From Nitrosomonadaceae bacterium (GTDB taxonomy: Bacteria; Pseudomonadota; Gammaproteobacteria; Burkholderiales; Nitrosomonadaceae), in contig JAHELA010000012.1 in assembly GCA_024644425.1 (NCBI GenBank), positions 1 through 19,754 of the forward strand: DNA of 19,754 bases, in the 5' to 3' direction. Under the pieces are notes generated by a model. That model was not told the DNA's origin. It ran no database searches and saw nothing but the letters and a program-made list of their open reading frames with translations. Each line of letters opens with the position of its first letter. Positions within the stretch are counted from its first letter, which is position 1. A program made the translations under genes and the position numbers. Positions 1-8,335 of this stretch are shown here, piece by piece.

Positions 1-1039
1 CCTCACCATCACCACCTTGGCTAAATTCTTCCAACTGTTTCGTTATGGTTTTCAACAAATTTGGTAGTTCATCTGGAAAAACACGATACTTTCTAGCAAC
101 CGCATGAACCTCGGACAATCGCTCTTCCATTTCATGCAAGCTTTGTGGATCTAGTTCAAAGCGTTGCTGATAATGCCCTAATTCGTAGACAGCCTCTTGT
201 AACTGGACCTGAGATGATTCCAGAATTTCAAGAATACCTTTTAAATTTGAGTCGTATTGAAGCATCCCCTTCAGACGTGAAATCACTGAATTGATTTGTA
301 CTAGAGAAGCCGACTCACCTTCCGATATAATCTCTAAGCAAGCCTGTGTAGCCTCCAATAAGCTTGCAGAATGTGATAAACGACTGTGATCTGCCTGAAG
401 AGCCTGCCATTCATCTGGTGAAAAGTTCAAAGCAGTAAGCTCACGATTTTGCAGCTCTAACTGTTCACGCTCACGAACTATTGACTCAGCATTCTGCTCC
501 CATTTCATGCGGCTCTGTTGTAAATTTTGCCAACGTCGATAGCCTGAGGAAACCGCTTGCGCCAATTCTCGGCTACCTGAGAATGCATCAAGCAAATCTC
601 GCTGTGCTTCACTACGTAGTAATGATTGGTGCTCATGCTGACCATGGATATCCACCAACTTCTCCCCAGCTGTACGTAATTGCTGCAAAGTGGCCGAGCG
701 GCCATTGATAAAACCACGGGAACGTCCTCCAGTTTCTATTACTCGACGCATTAAACACACACTTTTATCGTCGTCTTGACCTTCTAGATCATTTTCACGT
801 AACCAGTCCACTAATTCTGGTGATTTACTTATATCAAACTCAGCACTTATTTCGGCGCGCTTACTACCTTTACGTACTTCCCCTGCGTCTCCACGCTCGC
901 CCAATGCAAGTGAAAGAGCATCGATTAAGATCGATTTTCCAGCGCCTGTTTCTCCTGTGAGAACAGTAAACCCTGGAGCAAACTCTATTTCCATTCGATC
1001 TACAATGACAAAATCGTGGATATTTAAGAATTTTAGCAT
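1..1039 (-). CDS. recN: DNA repair ATPase RecN, 5' part (runs off the left edge)
   Basis: This is an SMC-like ATPase that acts early in recombinational repair of double-strand breaks in the cytoplasm. The minus-strand frame is open from ATG at 1039 to the window edge, giving about 346 residues; full RecN is about 550-560, so the C-terminal coiled coil and the Walker B/signature half lie outside. The N-terminus begins MLKFLNIHDFVIVD, with Walker A GETGAGKS at residues 29-36, then a GFINGRSAT block and the LVDIHGQHEHQSLL motif typical of RecN. The visible C-terminal part is rich in Glu, Leu and Gln, as expected for the coiled coil. It starts 23 bp after the nadK stop, so the two are probably one transcript. 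No strong Shine-Dalgarno (SD) sequence precedes the start, and I saw no clear LexA box in the short spacer. Confidence 0.95.
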   Translation of the reverse strand, partial: MLKFLNIHDFVIVDRMEIEFAPGFTVLTGETGAGKSILIDALSLALGERGDAGEVRKGSKRAEISAEFDISKSPELVDWLRENDLEGQDDDKSVCLMRRVIETGGRSRGFINGRSATLQQLRTAGEKLVDIHGQHEHQSLLRSEAQRDLLDAFSGSRELAQAVSSGYRRWQNLQQSRMKWEQNAESIVREREQLELQNRELTALNFSPDEWQALQADHSRLSHSASLLEATQACLEIISEGESASLVQINSVISRLKGMLQYDSNLKGILEILESSQVQLQEAVYELGHYQQRFELDPQSLHEMEERLSEVHAVARKYRVFPDELPNLLKTITKQLEEFSQGGDGE

Positions 1040-1062
1040 GATGGTAGATTAACGGCTTTTGT

Positions 1063-1938
1063 TTAGGAAAATCCACTCCAACCAAGCTTTTCTCTCAACA
1101 TCCGATAATAGCTATGATTCGATGAATGTAATAATCTCACTGTTTGAGGAGAGCGCCGTATTACAACTTTATCCCCTTCATCCAAGTCAAAATGAGAATG
1201 ACTGTCAGAATGGATACGCGCTCCTTCTTCAGATTTATGCATCAAAACTTCTACTGTAGTATTAGAACCAATCACTATAGGCCGATTGCTCAAAGTATGG
1301 GGACTAACAGGTACCAACGTAATTAAGTCGAGACTAGGATGTAAAATCGGACCACCCGAGGACAAAGCATATGCTGTAGAACCAGTGGGAGTAGCTACAA
1401 TCAGCCCATCTGAACGTAGAGAATAAACATATTCTCCATCGATGTGCACTTCAAATTCGATCATTCCGCCGCCAATTCCCCGACTTACTGCTACGTCGTT
1501 GAATGCTAATGCACTAAATAGGCCAATTTCATTTCGTATCACTTCAACAGATAGCAACATACGACGTTCTGTTACATACTGACCATCAAGAATAGAACCA
1601 AGTGTTTCTAGCATAGTATCTATAGAAAGATCGGTGAGAAATCCTAACCGGCCTTGATTGATACCAACTAAAGGCACATCAAATGGTGCAAGCGTACGTG
1701 CGATATTCAGCATGGTCCCGTCACCCCCTAAAACTATAGCTAGATCAGCCCGTTTACCAATATCATCAAGTGACAATATGGTGTATTTTTTATCTTGAAT
1801 ATGAGGAGCAGTACGACTGTCTAGCACCACATCAAGATTGCGGTTTTCTATAAATTGTCCCAAATGTAGAAGTGGCGTCATGATTTCTGGATTATCATGC
1901 TTACCAATCAAGGCTATGGTTTTGAACAAAGAACTCAT
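1063..1938 (-). CDS. nadK: NAD kinase
   Basis: ATP-dependent NAD kinase makes NADP from NAD in the cytosol. The protein has 291 residues, normal for the family. The N-terminal Rossmann-like domain carries the family motif GGDGT at residues 71-75, containing the catalytic Asp73. It is followed by an ND pair at 147-148 (LAFNDVAVSRG) and the glycine-rich nucleotide site SDGLIVATPTGSTAYALSSG around 176-195. The start at 1938 fits the usual N-terminus (FKTIALIGKHDNPEI); AGGA lies about 11 nt upstream, a rather distant ribosome site. It is the first gene of a nadK-recN unit, divergent from hrcA across a 164-bp spacer. Confidence 0.96.
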   Translation of the reverse strand: MSSLFKTIALIGKHDNPEIMTPLLHLGQFIENRNLDVVLDSRTAPHIQDKKYTILSLDDIGKRADLAIVLGGDGTMLNIARTLAPFDVPLVGINQGRLGFLTDLSIDTMLETLGSILDGQYVTERRMLLSVEVIRNEIGLFSALAFNDVAVSRGIGGGMIEFEVHIDGEYVYSLRSDGLIVATPTGSTAYALSSGGPILHPSLDLITLVPVSPHTLSNRPIVIGSNTTVEVLMHKSEEGARIHSDSHSHFDLDEGDKVVIRRSPQTVRLLHSSNHSYYRMLREKLGWSGFS

Positions 1939-1970
1939 TGCTAAACTAATCCTAAAATAACCATTGAATT

Positions 1971-2007
1971 ATATGGTATTAATGCCGTTTTCATGATTAA
2001 ACCATAT
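1971..2007. repeat. Imperfect inverted repeat in the nadK/hrcA divergent spacer
   Basis: ATATGGT at 1971-1977 and ACCATAT at 2001-2007 are perfect inverted arms. The match extends inward to about 12 bp if one base is bulged (ATATGGTATTAAT against ATATGGTTTAAT). The repeat lies between two divergent genes, so it could be a shared operator, or simply an AT-rich coincidence. It does not match the CIRCE consensus (TTAGCACTC-N9-GAGTGCTAA). A second small pattern, TTATCCTG, occurs twice in the same spacer, near 2058 and 2080. No convincing sigma-70 promoter was recognised; TTGAAC at 2007-2012 followed by CCATAT at 2031-2036 is only a weak sigma-32-like candidate for hrcA. Confidence 0.3.
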
Positions 2008-2102
2008 TGAACAAAAAGTGACAAAGGATTCCATATTCCACTTATCGCCCATAATACTTATCCTGAGTCCCAGAATCCTTTATCCTGGTGTAAAATAATC
2101 AT

Positions 2103-3122
2103 ATGCTAAATCAACGCGCACAAATCTTACTCAAAACATTGGTTGAACGTTATATCAGTGAAGGTCATCCTGTCGGATCACGCTCACTTTCTAAGTTCTC
2201 TGGGCTCGATTTGAGCCCTGCTACCATACGTAATGTAATGGCTGACCTTGAAGAAATGGGTTTTGTAACTAGCCCACACACTTCCTCTGGGCGTGTTCCT
2301 ACTCCACAAGGCTATCGTTTATTTGTGGACTCCTTACTAGTTGTAAAACCTTTAGACTCAATTGAAATTCATCATTTGGAAGACCAGCTACCTCCAAATA
2401 ATCCGTCCCGCTTGATCAATATGGCTTCAGAATTACTATCTGAGTTGACACATTTCGCGGGTGTTGTAGCCACACCTAAACGAAGTAGTACAGTATTTCG
2501 GTATATCGAATTCATGACTCTGTCTGAGAAACGAGTTCTGCTCATTATTGTTACCCCTGAGGGAGACGTGCAAAACCGAGTGCTCTTCACTGACAGAATC
2601 TATACCCAAACAGAACTAGTCGAAGCTGCAAATTTTATTAATCAGAATTATGCAGGTTGCGCATTGAGTGAAGTCAGAAGCCGCCTAAAAAATGAGCTAA
2701 AGAAATTACACCTCGATATGACCAACCTAATGACTGCAGCAATTGAAGCAGGTAGTGAAGCAATTATTGAGAGTAATGAAACAATGGTGGTTACAGGTGA
2801 GCGTAGACTCTTAGATGTACAAGATCTATCAAGTAACATGGCTAGTCTAAGAAAATTATTCAGCCTGTTCGAACGGAAAACTGCATTACTGCGATTGCTA
2901 GATTTTAGCCGGCAAGCACAAGGTGTACAGATATTCATAGGTGGCGAATCAGGTGCGCTAACACTAGACGAGTTCAGCGTTGTCACTGCACCGTATGAAG
3001 TTGATGGAAAAATTGTTGGCACTGTTGGTGTGGTTGGACCCACTCGTATGGCTTACGAACGTGTTATTCCGATTGTAGACGTGACTGCCAAGTTACTCTC
3101 CAGCGCTTTGTCACACCATTAA
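2103..3122 (+). CDS. hrcA: Heat-inducible transcription repressor HrcA
   Basis: This is the repressor of class I heat-shock genes; in the family it binds CIRCE and is kept active by GroEL. The protein has 339 residues, full length. The N-terminal winged-helix domain (about 1-75) contains the family signatures RAQILLKTLVERYI, PVGSRSLSK, LSPATIRNVMADLEEMG and SSGRVPTPQGYRLFVD. A GAF-like and dimerisation region follows, with a late block (VQIFIGGESG, then VGPTRMAYERVIPIVD near the end) typical of HrcA. The ATG at 2103 fits the canonical N-terminus, although no clear SD precedes it. hemH follows 80 bp downstream on the same strand. No CIRCE-like repeat was seen in this window, so its targets must be elsewhere. 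Confidence 0.96.
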   Translation: MLNQRAQILLKTLVERYISEGHPVGSRSLSKFSGLDLSPATIRNVMADLEEMGFVTSPHTSSGRVPTPQGYRLFVDSLLVVKPLDSIEIHHLEDQLPPNNPSRLINMASELLSELTHFAGVVATPKRSSTVFRYIEFMTLSEKRVLLIIVTPEGDVQNRVLFTDRIYTQTELVEAANFINQNYAGCALSEVRSRLKNELKKLHLDMTNLMTAAIEAGSEAIIESNETMVVTGERRLLDVQDLSSNMASLRKLFSLFERKTALLRLLDFSRQAQGVQIFIGGESGALTLDEFSVVTAPYEVDGKIVGTVGVVGPTRMAYERVIPIVDVTAKLLSSALSHH

Positions 3123-3166
3123 ATAGTTGCGAGAAATCTACGATTAGCTATCGATGATCTAGGAAA

Positions 3167-3182
3167 GGTAAGTTCACTTGCC
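3167..3182 (+). other. Small hairpin in the hrcA-hemH spacer
   Basis: GGTAAG-TTCA-CTTGCC can fold as a 6-bp stem with one G-U pair and a 4-nt loop in the plus-strand transcript, 20 nt before the hemH start. An A-run follows it, not a T-run, so it is not a standard terminator for hrcA. It may be an mRNA structure in the hemH leader, a processing site, or chance. Confidence 0.3.
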
Positions 3183-3202
3183 ACAAAAAAGTTAATAAAT
3201 AA

Positions 3203-4288
3203 ATGTCCCCTGAACCAATTCATCAACATGGCTCTTCTAGTAGGATTGGTATACTATTAATCAATCTCGGTACTCCAGACGCTCCAACTCCGAGAGCATT
3301 GAGACCATACCTAAAGAGTTTTCTAAGTAATTCTCGTGTAATTGAAATTCCACGGTGGATCTGGTGGATAGTTTTGAATGGCGTCATCCTCAACACCCGA
3401 CCAAAAAAATCGGCGGAAAAATATGCTCTAATATGGACATCAGAAGGCTCGCCACTAAAAGTTCATACAGAGCATCAGGCCAAATTGTTGTTGGGTTTTA
3501 TTGGAGAACGTATTAAACCAGTACCGATAGTAGAGTACGCTATGAGTATTGGAAATCCTTCTATTGCAGAAGTCCTTTCTCGTATGAAACAACACGGTTG
3601 TGATCGTATTCTTATATTGCCACTCTACCCCCAATACGCTGCCAGTAGCACTGCAGCTGCATTTGATTCAGTGTTCACACAACTAAGCAAAATGCGAAAT
3701 GTCCCCTCCATCCGTACAGTTAAACATTATCACGACCACCCTGGCTATATAAATGCTTTAGCACAAAATGTGCGTGATTACTGGATGAGAACTGGAAAAC
3801 CAGACAAACTAATTATGAGCTTCCACGGTGTGCCACGCTTCACGCTAGACAAAGGTGATCCTTATCACTGTGAATGCCAGAAAACTGGGAGGCTGTTGGC
3901 TGAAGCACTTAATTTAGATACAAACCAGTTCCAGATTTGTTTCCAGTCTCGTTTTGGTAAAACGGAATGGTTAAGACCATATACCTCGGAAATTTTAGAG
4001 CAACTTGGCAAACAGAATACCAGACGAATTGATGTTATTTGCCCTGGCTTCATTTCTGATTGTCTAGAAACTCTGGAAGAGATTGCTCTGGAAGGCAAAA
4101 CTACCTTTGTTCAAGCTGGGGGCCAAGAGTTTCATTATATTCCCTGTCTTAATGAACGTGATGACTGGATACACGTATTAGCGGATATTTCTCTTACCAA
4201 TTTACAAGGATGGCTTGACTTAGAAAAATCAGAAGAAGAAATGGAGAAATCTAGATTGAGAGCGATAAAGATGGGAGCTAAAAAATAG
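3203..4288 (+). CDS. hemH: Ferrochelatase
   Basis: Ferrochelatase inserts Fe2+ into protoporphyrin IX, the last step of protoheme synthesis. The protein has 361 residues, typical for proteobacterial enzymes, and shows no [2Fe-2S] cysteine cluster at the C-terminus. Hallmarks are GILLINLGTPDAP near the N-terminus, LPLYPQYAASS in the first half, SFHGVP with the metal-site His208, and the C-terminal PGFISDCLETLEEI with the conserved Glu residues, followed by HYIPCLN. An in-frame stop (TAA) lies directly before the ATG at 3203, so the start cannot be earlier. The leader is A/T-rich without an SD. It lies 80 bp after hrcA and converges with dedA; the 74-bp spacer after it shows no clear terminator hairpin. 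Confidence 0.96.
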   Translation: MSPEPIHQHGSSSRIGILLINLGTPDAPTPRALRPYLKSFLSNSRVIEIPRWIWWIVLNGVILNTRPKKSAEKYALIWTSEGSPLKVHTEHQAKLLLGFIGERIKPVPIVEYAMSIGNPSIAEVLSRMKQHGCDRILILPLYPQYAASSTAAAFDSVFTQLSKMRNVPSIRTVKHYHDHPGYINALAQNVRDYWMRTGKPDKLIMSFHGVPRFTLDKGDPYHCECQKTGRLLAEALNLDTNQFQICFQSRFGKTEWLRPYTSEILEQLGKQNTRRIDVICPGFISDCLETLEEIALEGKTTFVQAGGQEFHYIPCLNERDDWIHVLADISLTNLQGWLDLEKSEEEMEKSRLRAIKMGAKK

Positions 4289-4362
4289 CAAAAAAAACAA
4301 GTGGGTGAGGAAAGTAGTGAAATATCTTTTACTAAATTATTCTAATCAATTTTATCGTAGTT

Positions 4363-5013
4363 CTAATTTGCTTTCCGTTTCTCAAGCCAGTTTCGTGTGA
4401 ATTGTATGACACCTGGAATGACCGAAATTAGGACAATTCCTAGAATGAAAAAGGAAAGATTATTTTTCACTATGGGCACATTTCCAAAAAAATATCCGCC
4501 AAATATGAAGGAATTGATCCAGAAGAAGCTGCCAATTGCACTATATGTCATGAAACGTGTATAAACCATACGTCCAATACCAGCAACAAAGGGTACATAA
4601 GTACGAAAAATGGGCAGGAAACGTGCAAAAATAATAGTCTTCCCACCATGTTTTTCGTAAAATCGGTTGGTCTTTTCCAGGTGTTTACGGTTTAATATGC
4701 GAGAATCTGTGCGGGTAAATATTCTAGGGCCTAAATAACGCCCGATCCAGTAATTGGTATTATCACCAGAAAATGCAGCAAGCATAAGCAATATTACCAG
4801 AAACTGAACATCCATCGCGCCACTTGCTGCAATTGTACCCGCCACAAATAACAACGAGTCCCCAGGTAGGAAGGGCGTTATCACCAGTCCAGTCTCACAG
4901 AAAATAATCAAAAATAGGATAAGGTAAATCCAGTTTTCGTAATTTTGAATCAGCCAGTTAAGATGGCGATCCAAATGCAGAATAATATCGATGAATTGTG
5001 TAAGAAGTTCCAA
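4363..5013 (-). CDS. DedA-family inner-membrane protein, TTG start
   Basis: DedA/VTT-family proteins are inner-membrane transporters or flippases needed for envelope homeostasis; the substrate here cannot be read from sequence. The protein has 216 residues with several hydrophobic segments (about 28-45, 52-82, 125-148, 155-178, 185-204). Family hallmarks are FCETGLVITPFLPGDSLLF and FARFLPIFRTYVPFVAGIGRM. Glu40, Asp52, Arg131 and Arg137 have the same spacing as the essential residues known from E. coli YqjA. The start codon is TTG at 5013-5011: a stop codon lies in frame three codons upstream, no usable Met follows in the N-terminal region, and the resulting N-terminus matches the family. It starts 38 bp after secF and may be the last gene of that operon. 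Confidence 0.93.
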   Translation of the reverse strand: MELLTQFIDIILHLDRHLNWLIQNYENWIYLILFLIIFCETGLVITPFLPGDSLLFVAGTIAASGAMDVQFLVILLMLAAFSGDNTNYWIGRYLGPRIFTRTDSRILNRKHLEKTNRFYEKHGGKTIIFARFLPIFRTYVPFVAGIGRMVYTRFMTYSAIGSFFWINSFIFGGYFFGNVPIVKNNLSFFILGIVLISVIPGVIQFTRNWLEKRKAN

Positions 5014-5051
5014 AACAACCTAATAAAGACCTTGTATATCAGTAACTAAAT

Positions 5052-5987
5052 TTAAGGTAAAGCTTCTGCTTCTTTCTCTTTCTTTTCTATCTTGACAAGA
5101 TCCTCACGTGAAACACCCAGAAGCATTACGATGGGACTTGCCACCAGAACCGCAGAATATATACCAAACAAAATTCCAATAGTAAGTGCTAAAGCGAAAT
5201 AATGTAGTGCCTCACCACCAAAAAACAACATTGAACATACTGCCATCTGAGTACAACCGTGAGTAATAATGGTACGTGACATAGTGCGAGTAATCGCATT
5301 GTCTATGACTTGTGCTACTGAAGCCTTACGCATCTTACGAAAATTTTCACGTATACGATCAAATACAACCACCGATTCATTCACAGAATAACCCAGAATC
5401 GCTAATACTGCCGCCAGAACTGTAAGGGAAAATTCCCATTGGAAAAATGCAAAAAAACCAAGAATGATTACCACATCATGTAGATTAGCAATAATGGCGG
5501 CAACACCAAATTTCCATTCAAAACGAAATGCTAGGTAAGCGATAATACCCAGGGAAACCACCAACAGTGCGAGTGCGCCATTTTCAACTAGCTCTTCACC
5601 CACTTGTGGTCCAACAAACTCCACCCGACGCATTTCAACGGTATTGTCGTCCTGACGAAGAGCAGACATTACAATCTCAGACAACTGGGCGCTTGATACT
5701 TCTGGCTTTGCTGGCAGGCGTATCAGTACGTCACTAGAGGTGCCAAAATTCTGCACACTGGCATCCGACATCCCAATTTTGGCAAGAGTACCTCTTACCC
5801 GGTTAAGATCAGCAGACTGAGTGTAGCCAACTTCCATTACGGTGCCGCCTGTAAAATCAACACCTAAATTTAACCCTTTGGTGATGAGAAAAAATACAGC
5901 CACAATAAAGGTCGCTAATGATATAGTGGTAGTATATTTTCCCCAACTCATGAAGGGAATATCATGTTTGAATCTAAAAAATTCCAT
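5052..5987 (-). CDS. secF: Protein translocase subunit SecF
   Basis: This inner-membrane partner of SecD uses the proton gradient to help the Sec translocon pull proteins across the membrane. It has 311 residues, full length. TM1 lies near residues 20-37, followed by the LGVDFTGGTVMEVGY motif, a periplasmic domain to about residue 130, then five further membrane segments. The conserved ILGYSVNESVVVFDRIRENFRK motif of SecF is intact. TAAGGA lies 6 nt before the ATG, a good ribosome site. It follows secD after a 53-bp spacer and precedes dedA by 38 bp. Confidence 0.97.
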   Translation of the reverse strand: MEFFRFKHDIPFMSWGKYTTTISLATFIVAVFFLITKGLNLGVDFTGGTVMEVGYTQSADLNRVRGTLAKIGMSDASVQNFGTSSDVLIRLPAKPEVSSAQLSEIVMSALRQDDNTVEMRRVEFVGPQVGEELVENGALALLVVSLGIIAYLAFRFEWKFGVAAIIANLHDVVIILGFFAFFQWEFSLTVLAAVLAILGYSVNESVVVFDRIRENFRKMRKASVAQVIDNAITRTMSRTIITHGCTQMAVCSMLFFGGEALHYFALALTIGILFGIYSAVLVASPIVMLLGVSREDLVKIEKKEKEAEALP

Positions 5988-6040
5988 GTAAAGTCCTTAT
6001 TTACTTTAAGCTTAAACTGTTACCTTATTCATCTTCAGTA

Positions 6041-7885
6041 TCATCGTTTGTCGCTTGTTGGCCTCCATACTTGACCGATGGGAACATGTTCTAGTTTTCG
6101 ACGTCTCCCGTAAAGTTGATTAACTATTGCGCGCGAGACCATTACCGCACTAAACATTGAAGTCAGAATCCCTAAACATAACACCACTGCAAACCCTTTA
6201 ACTGGGCCAGAACCAAATGCAAAAAGCGCAATCCCCGCGATCAAGGTAGTAATATTGGCATCCAATATGGTTCCAAATGCTCGTTCGTATCCAACATTAA
6301 TTGCTGCTTGTGGAGTAACGCCATTACGTAACTCATCACGAATTCGTTCGTTTATTAAAACATTTGCATCGATTGCCATACCTATCGTAAGAGCAATTGC
6401 CGCCATCCCAGGTAGTGTTAACGTAGCTTGCAAAATAGAGAGAAGACCAATTAACAGTAGCAAATTAACACCGAGTGCTGTTACTGAGATAAAACCAAAT
6501 ATCAAATAATAAATGGTCATAAAGATAGCAATAGCTGCAAAACCAAATAAAGTTGAATTAAATCCACGGTCAATATTTTCTGCACCTAAACTAGGCCCTA
6601 CGGTACGCTCTTCAATAATGTCCATGGGAGCAGCCAGTGCACCAGCACGTAACAACAACGCTATATCTCTTGCTTCCACAGTTGTCATATTCCCAGTAAT
6701 CTGCACACGTCCCCCAGGTATCTCTTCTCGTATTACTGGTGCGGTAATAACCTCCTTCTGATTCTTCTCTATCAAAAGTATTGCCATCCGTTTACCAACA
6801 TTATCACGTGTTAACTGCTTAAAAATACGAGACCCATTGCTATCCAGATTGATGTGTACTGCAGGCTGATTATTGTTATCGAAACCTGGTTGCGCATCAT
6901 TAATGCGATCTCCAGTTAACATTACTTGTTTTTTTACTAATAGCGGACCTCCTCCACGCTCAGTATAAAGCTCCGAATCAAAGTTACCCTGCCCACGAAG
7001 TGCAGAGCTTACATCATGTTCCTCGTCAACCATGCGTAATTCCAATGTAGCAGTCCGACCAAGTATATCCTTGGCTTTTGCAGTATCTTGCACACCGGGC
7101 AACTGCACTACTACACGATCAGCGCCAGCTTGTTGAATGATAGGTTCTGCCACGCCAAGTTCATTTACACGATTTCGTAATGTAGTAATATTCTGTTGCA
7201 CAGCTGAGTCTTTCATTCGCTTTAACGCCTCTTTCTTTAGCGTTACTACAAGATGAAACTCATCTTCTATATCTTGTTCACGCAGGTTTAAATCATCATA
7301 ATTCTTTTTAATTTCATCACTTGCCTTAGTGCGCAACTCAGCATTACGAAACTTTACGATAATTTGTGAACCTTCTCTCCCTAACCCCTTATAACGAATT
7401 TTCTCCTCACGCAAACTACCTCTTATATCTGCACTATAGCGATCAAGGGATTTAGAAAGTGCACCTTTCATATCCACTTGCAACAGGAAATGTACTCCTC
7501 CTCGTAAGTCAAGCCCTAAATACATTGGTAAAGCACTTATATCAGTTAACCACTGAGGAGAATCAGAAAGCAAATTTAAAGCAACTACATATTTGTTACC
7601 AAGTGCTGATTGCAATATATCCTTGGCCTTAAGCTGCGTATCAGTATCTTCAAAACGTACTTTGATTCCGACTGCTTCCAAAAATATTCCATTGACTGGA
7701 ACGTTGTTTTCTCTCAGCGTATCTTCTACTCGTGCAAGTAGTAAAGTATCAGCCTTGTCAGCGGTACGAGCAGGTGAAATCTGAACTGCTGGTGATTCGC
7801 CATAGAAATTTGGTAGGGTGTAGAGCAGTCCGAGTAAAACTGAACCCACTACAATCAAATATTTCCAGAGGGGATAACGATTCAT
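6041..7885 (-). CDS. secD: Protein translocase subunit SecD
   Basis: SecD forms the SecDF complex that drives late steps of Sec-dependent export with proton motive force. The 614-residue length is normal for proteobacteria. It has an N-terminal TM (WKYLIVVGSVLLGLLYTLP), LGLDLRGGVHFLLQVDM around 123-139, a large periplasmic region with the family block RNRVNELGVAEPIIQQAG, and a C-terminal bundle of five TMs. The motif GMAIDANVLINERIRDELRNG with its conserved Asp is present. The ATG at 7885 is favoured because the N-terminus matches the family, although no strong SD is visible. It sits 80 bp after yajC and 53 bp before secF, in the classical order. Confidence 0.97.
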   Translation of the reverse strand: MNRYPLWKYLIVVGSVLLGLLYTLPNFYGESPAVQISPARTADKADTLLLARVEDTLRENNVPVNGIFLEAVGIKVRFEDTDTQLKAKDILQSALGNKYVVALNLLSDSPQWLTDISALPMYLGLDLRGGVHFLLQVDMKGALSKSLDRYSADIRGSLREEKIRYKGLGREGSQIIVKFRNAELRTKASDEIKKNYDDLNLREQDIEDEFHLVVTLKKEALKRMKDSAVQQNITTLRNRVNELGVAEPIIQQAGADRVVVQLPGVQDTAKAKDILGRTATLELRMVDEEHDVSSALRGQGNFDSELYTERGGGPLLVKKQVMLTGDRINDAQPGFDNNNQPAVHINLDSNGSRIFKQLTRDNVGKRMAILLIEKNQKEVITAPVIREEIPGGRVQITGNMTTVEARDIALLLRAGALAAPMDIIEERTVGPSLGAENIDRGFNSTLFGFAAIAIFMTIYYLIFGFISVTALGVNLLLLIGLLSILQATLTLPGMAAIALTIGMAIDANVLINERIRDELRNGVTPQAAINVGYERAFGTILDANITTLIAGIALFAFGSGPVKGFAVVLCLGILTSMFSAVMVSRAIVNQLYGRRRKLEHVPIGQVWRPTSDKR

Positions 7886-7965
7886 GATTTTTATAGATAG
7901 GAATTGAAAAACGATATAGAAAAGAATTCTTTTCTAACTTTGTATTTTAGCTTTTCTGTTATTAG

Positions 7966-8298
7966 TCATTCCTTTTCGATACTCTTTAATGTTCCCTTTG
8001 GTAGCAGCGTTTGAATAGCAGTCTTCTGCAGTATAACTTCCACATTTGGGGAAACCTCTAATATCACATAATTCCCAGTAATTTTAGTCACTCGCCCTAG
8101 CTCACCACCACTTGTTGCAACCTCATCACCCTTCTGTAGGGCTTCAATCATTGATTTTTGTTCCTTAACTCGCTTCGTCTGAGGACGAATTACCACGAAA
8201 TAAAATATGGCAATGACTAGTGCTATCAAAGGTAATTCCATTAACATCCCACCCCCAGCTGGGGCGGAGGCCTGAGCATAAACCTCACTAATCAACAT
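7966..8298 (-). CDS. yajC: Sec translocon accessory subunit YajC
   Basis: This small single-span inner-membrane protein associates with SecDF. It has 110 residues: a short Ala/Gly-rich N-terminus, one TM (about 20-38, MELPLIALVIAIFYFVVI), then the family signature RPQTKRVKEQKSMIEALQKGDEVATSGG and a small beta-rich cytoplasmic domain. A clear SD GGAGA (8305-8309, minus strand) lies 6 nt upstream of the ATG. It lies 37 bp after tgt and precedes secD, the standard arrangement. Confidence 0.96.
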   Translation of the reverse strand: MLISEVYAQASAPAGGGMLMELPLIALVIAIFYFVVIRPQTKRVKEQKSMIEALQKGDEVATSGGELGRVTKITGNYVILEVSPNVEVILQKTAIQTLLPKGTLKSIEKE

Positions 8299-8304
8299 GG
8301 CATT

Positions 8305-8317
8305 TCTCCAAAGGAGA
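8305..8317 (-). promoter_or_regulatory. yajC ribosome site inside a small inverted repeat
   Basis: On the minus strand the sequence reads TCTCC-TTT-GGAGA, and the right arm is the yajC Shine-Dalgarno. A 5-bp stem with a 3-nt loop would mask the ribosome site. The stem is short, so any effect on the tgt-to-yajC translation ratio is inference. Confidence 0.35.
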
Positions 8318-8335
8318 TTTCAAAGGTGGTGCATT

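Noticed and set aside
2648..3043. 131-codon minus-strand open frame
   Set aside because: It is antisense to hrcA, low-complexity Ser/Asn/Pro-rich in translation, and has no ribosome site or neighbour support.
4289..4362. Terminator between convergent hemH and dedA
   Set aside because: The spacer is A/T-rich, but I could not find a GC stem followed by a T-run on either strand.
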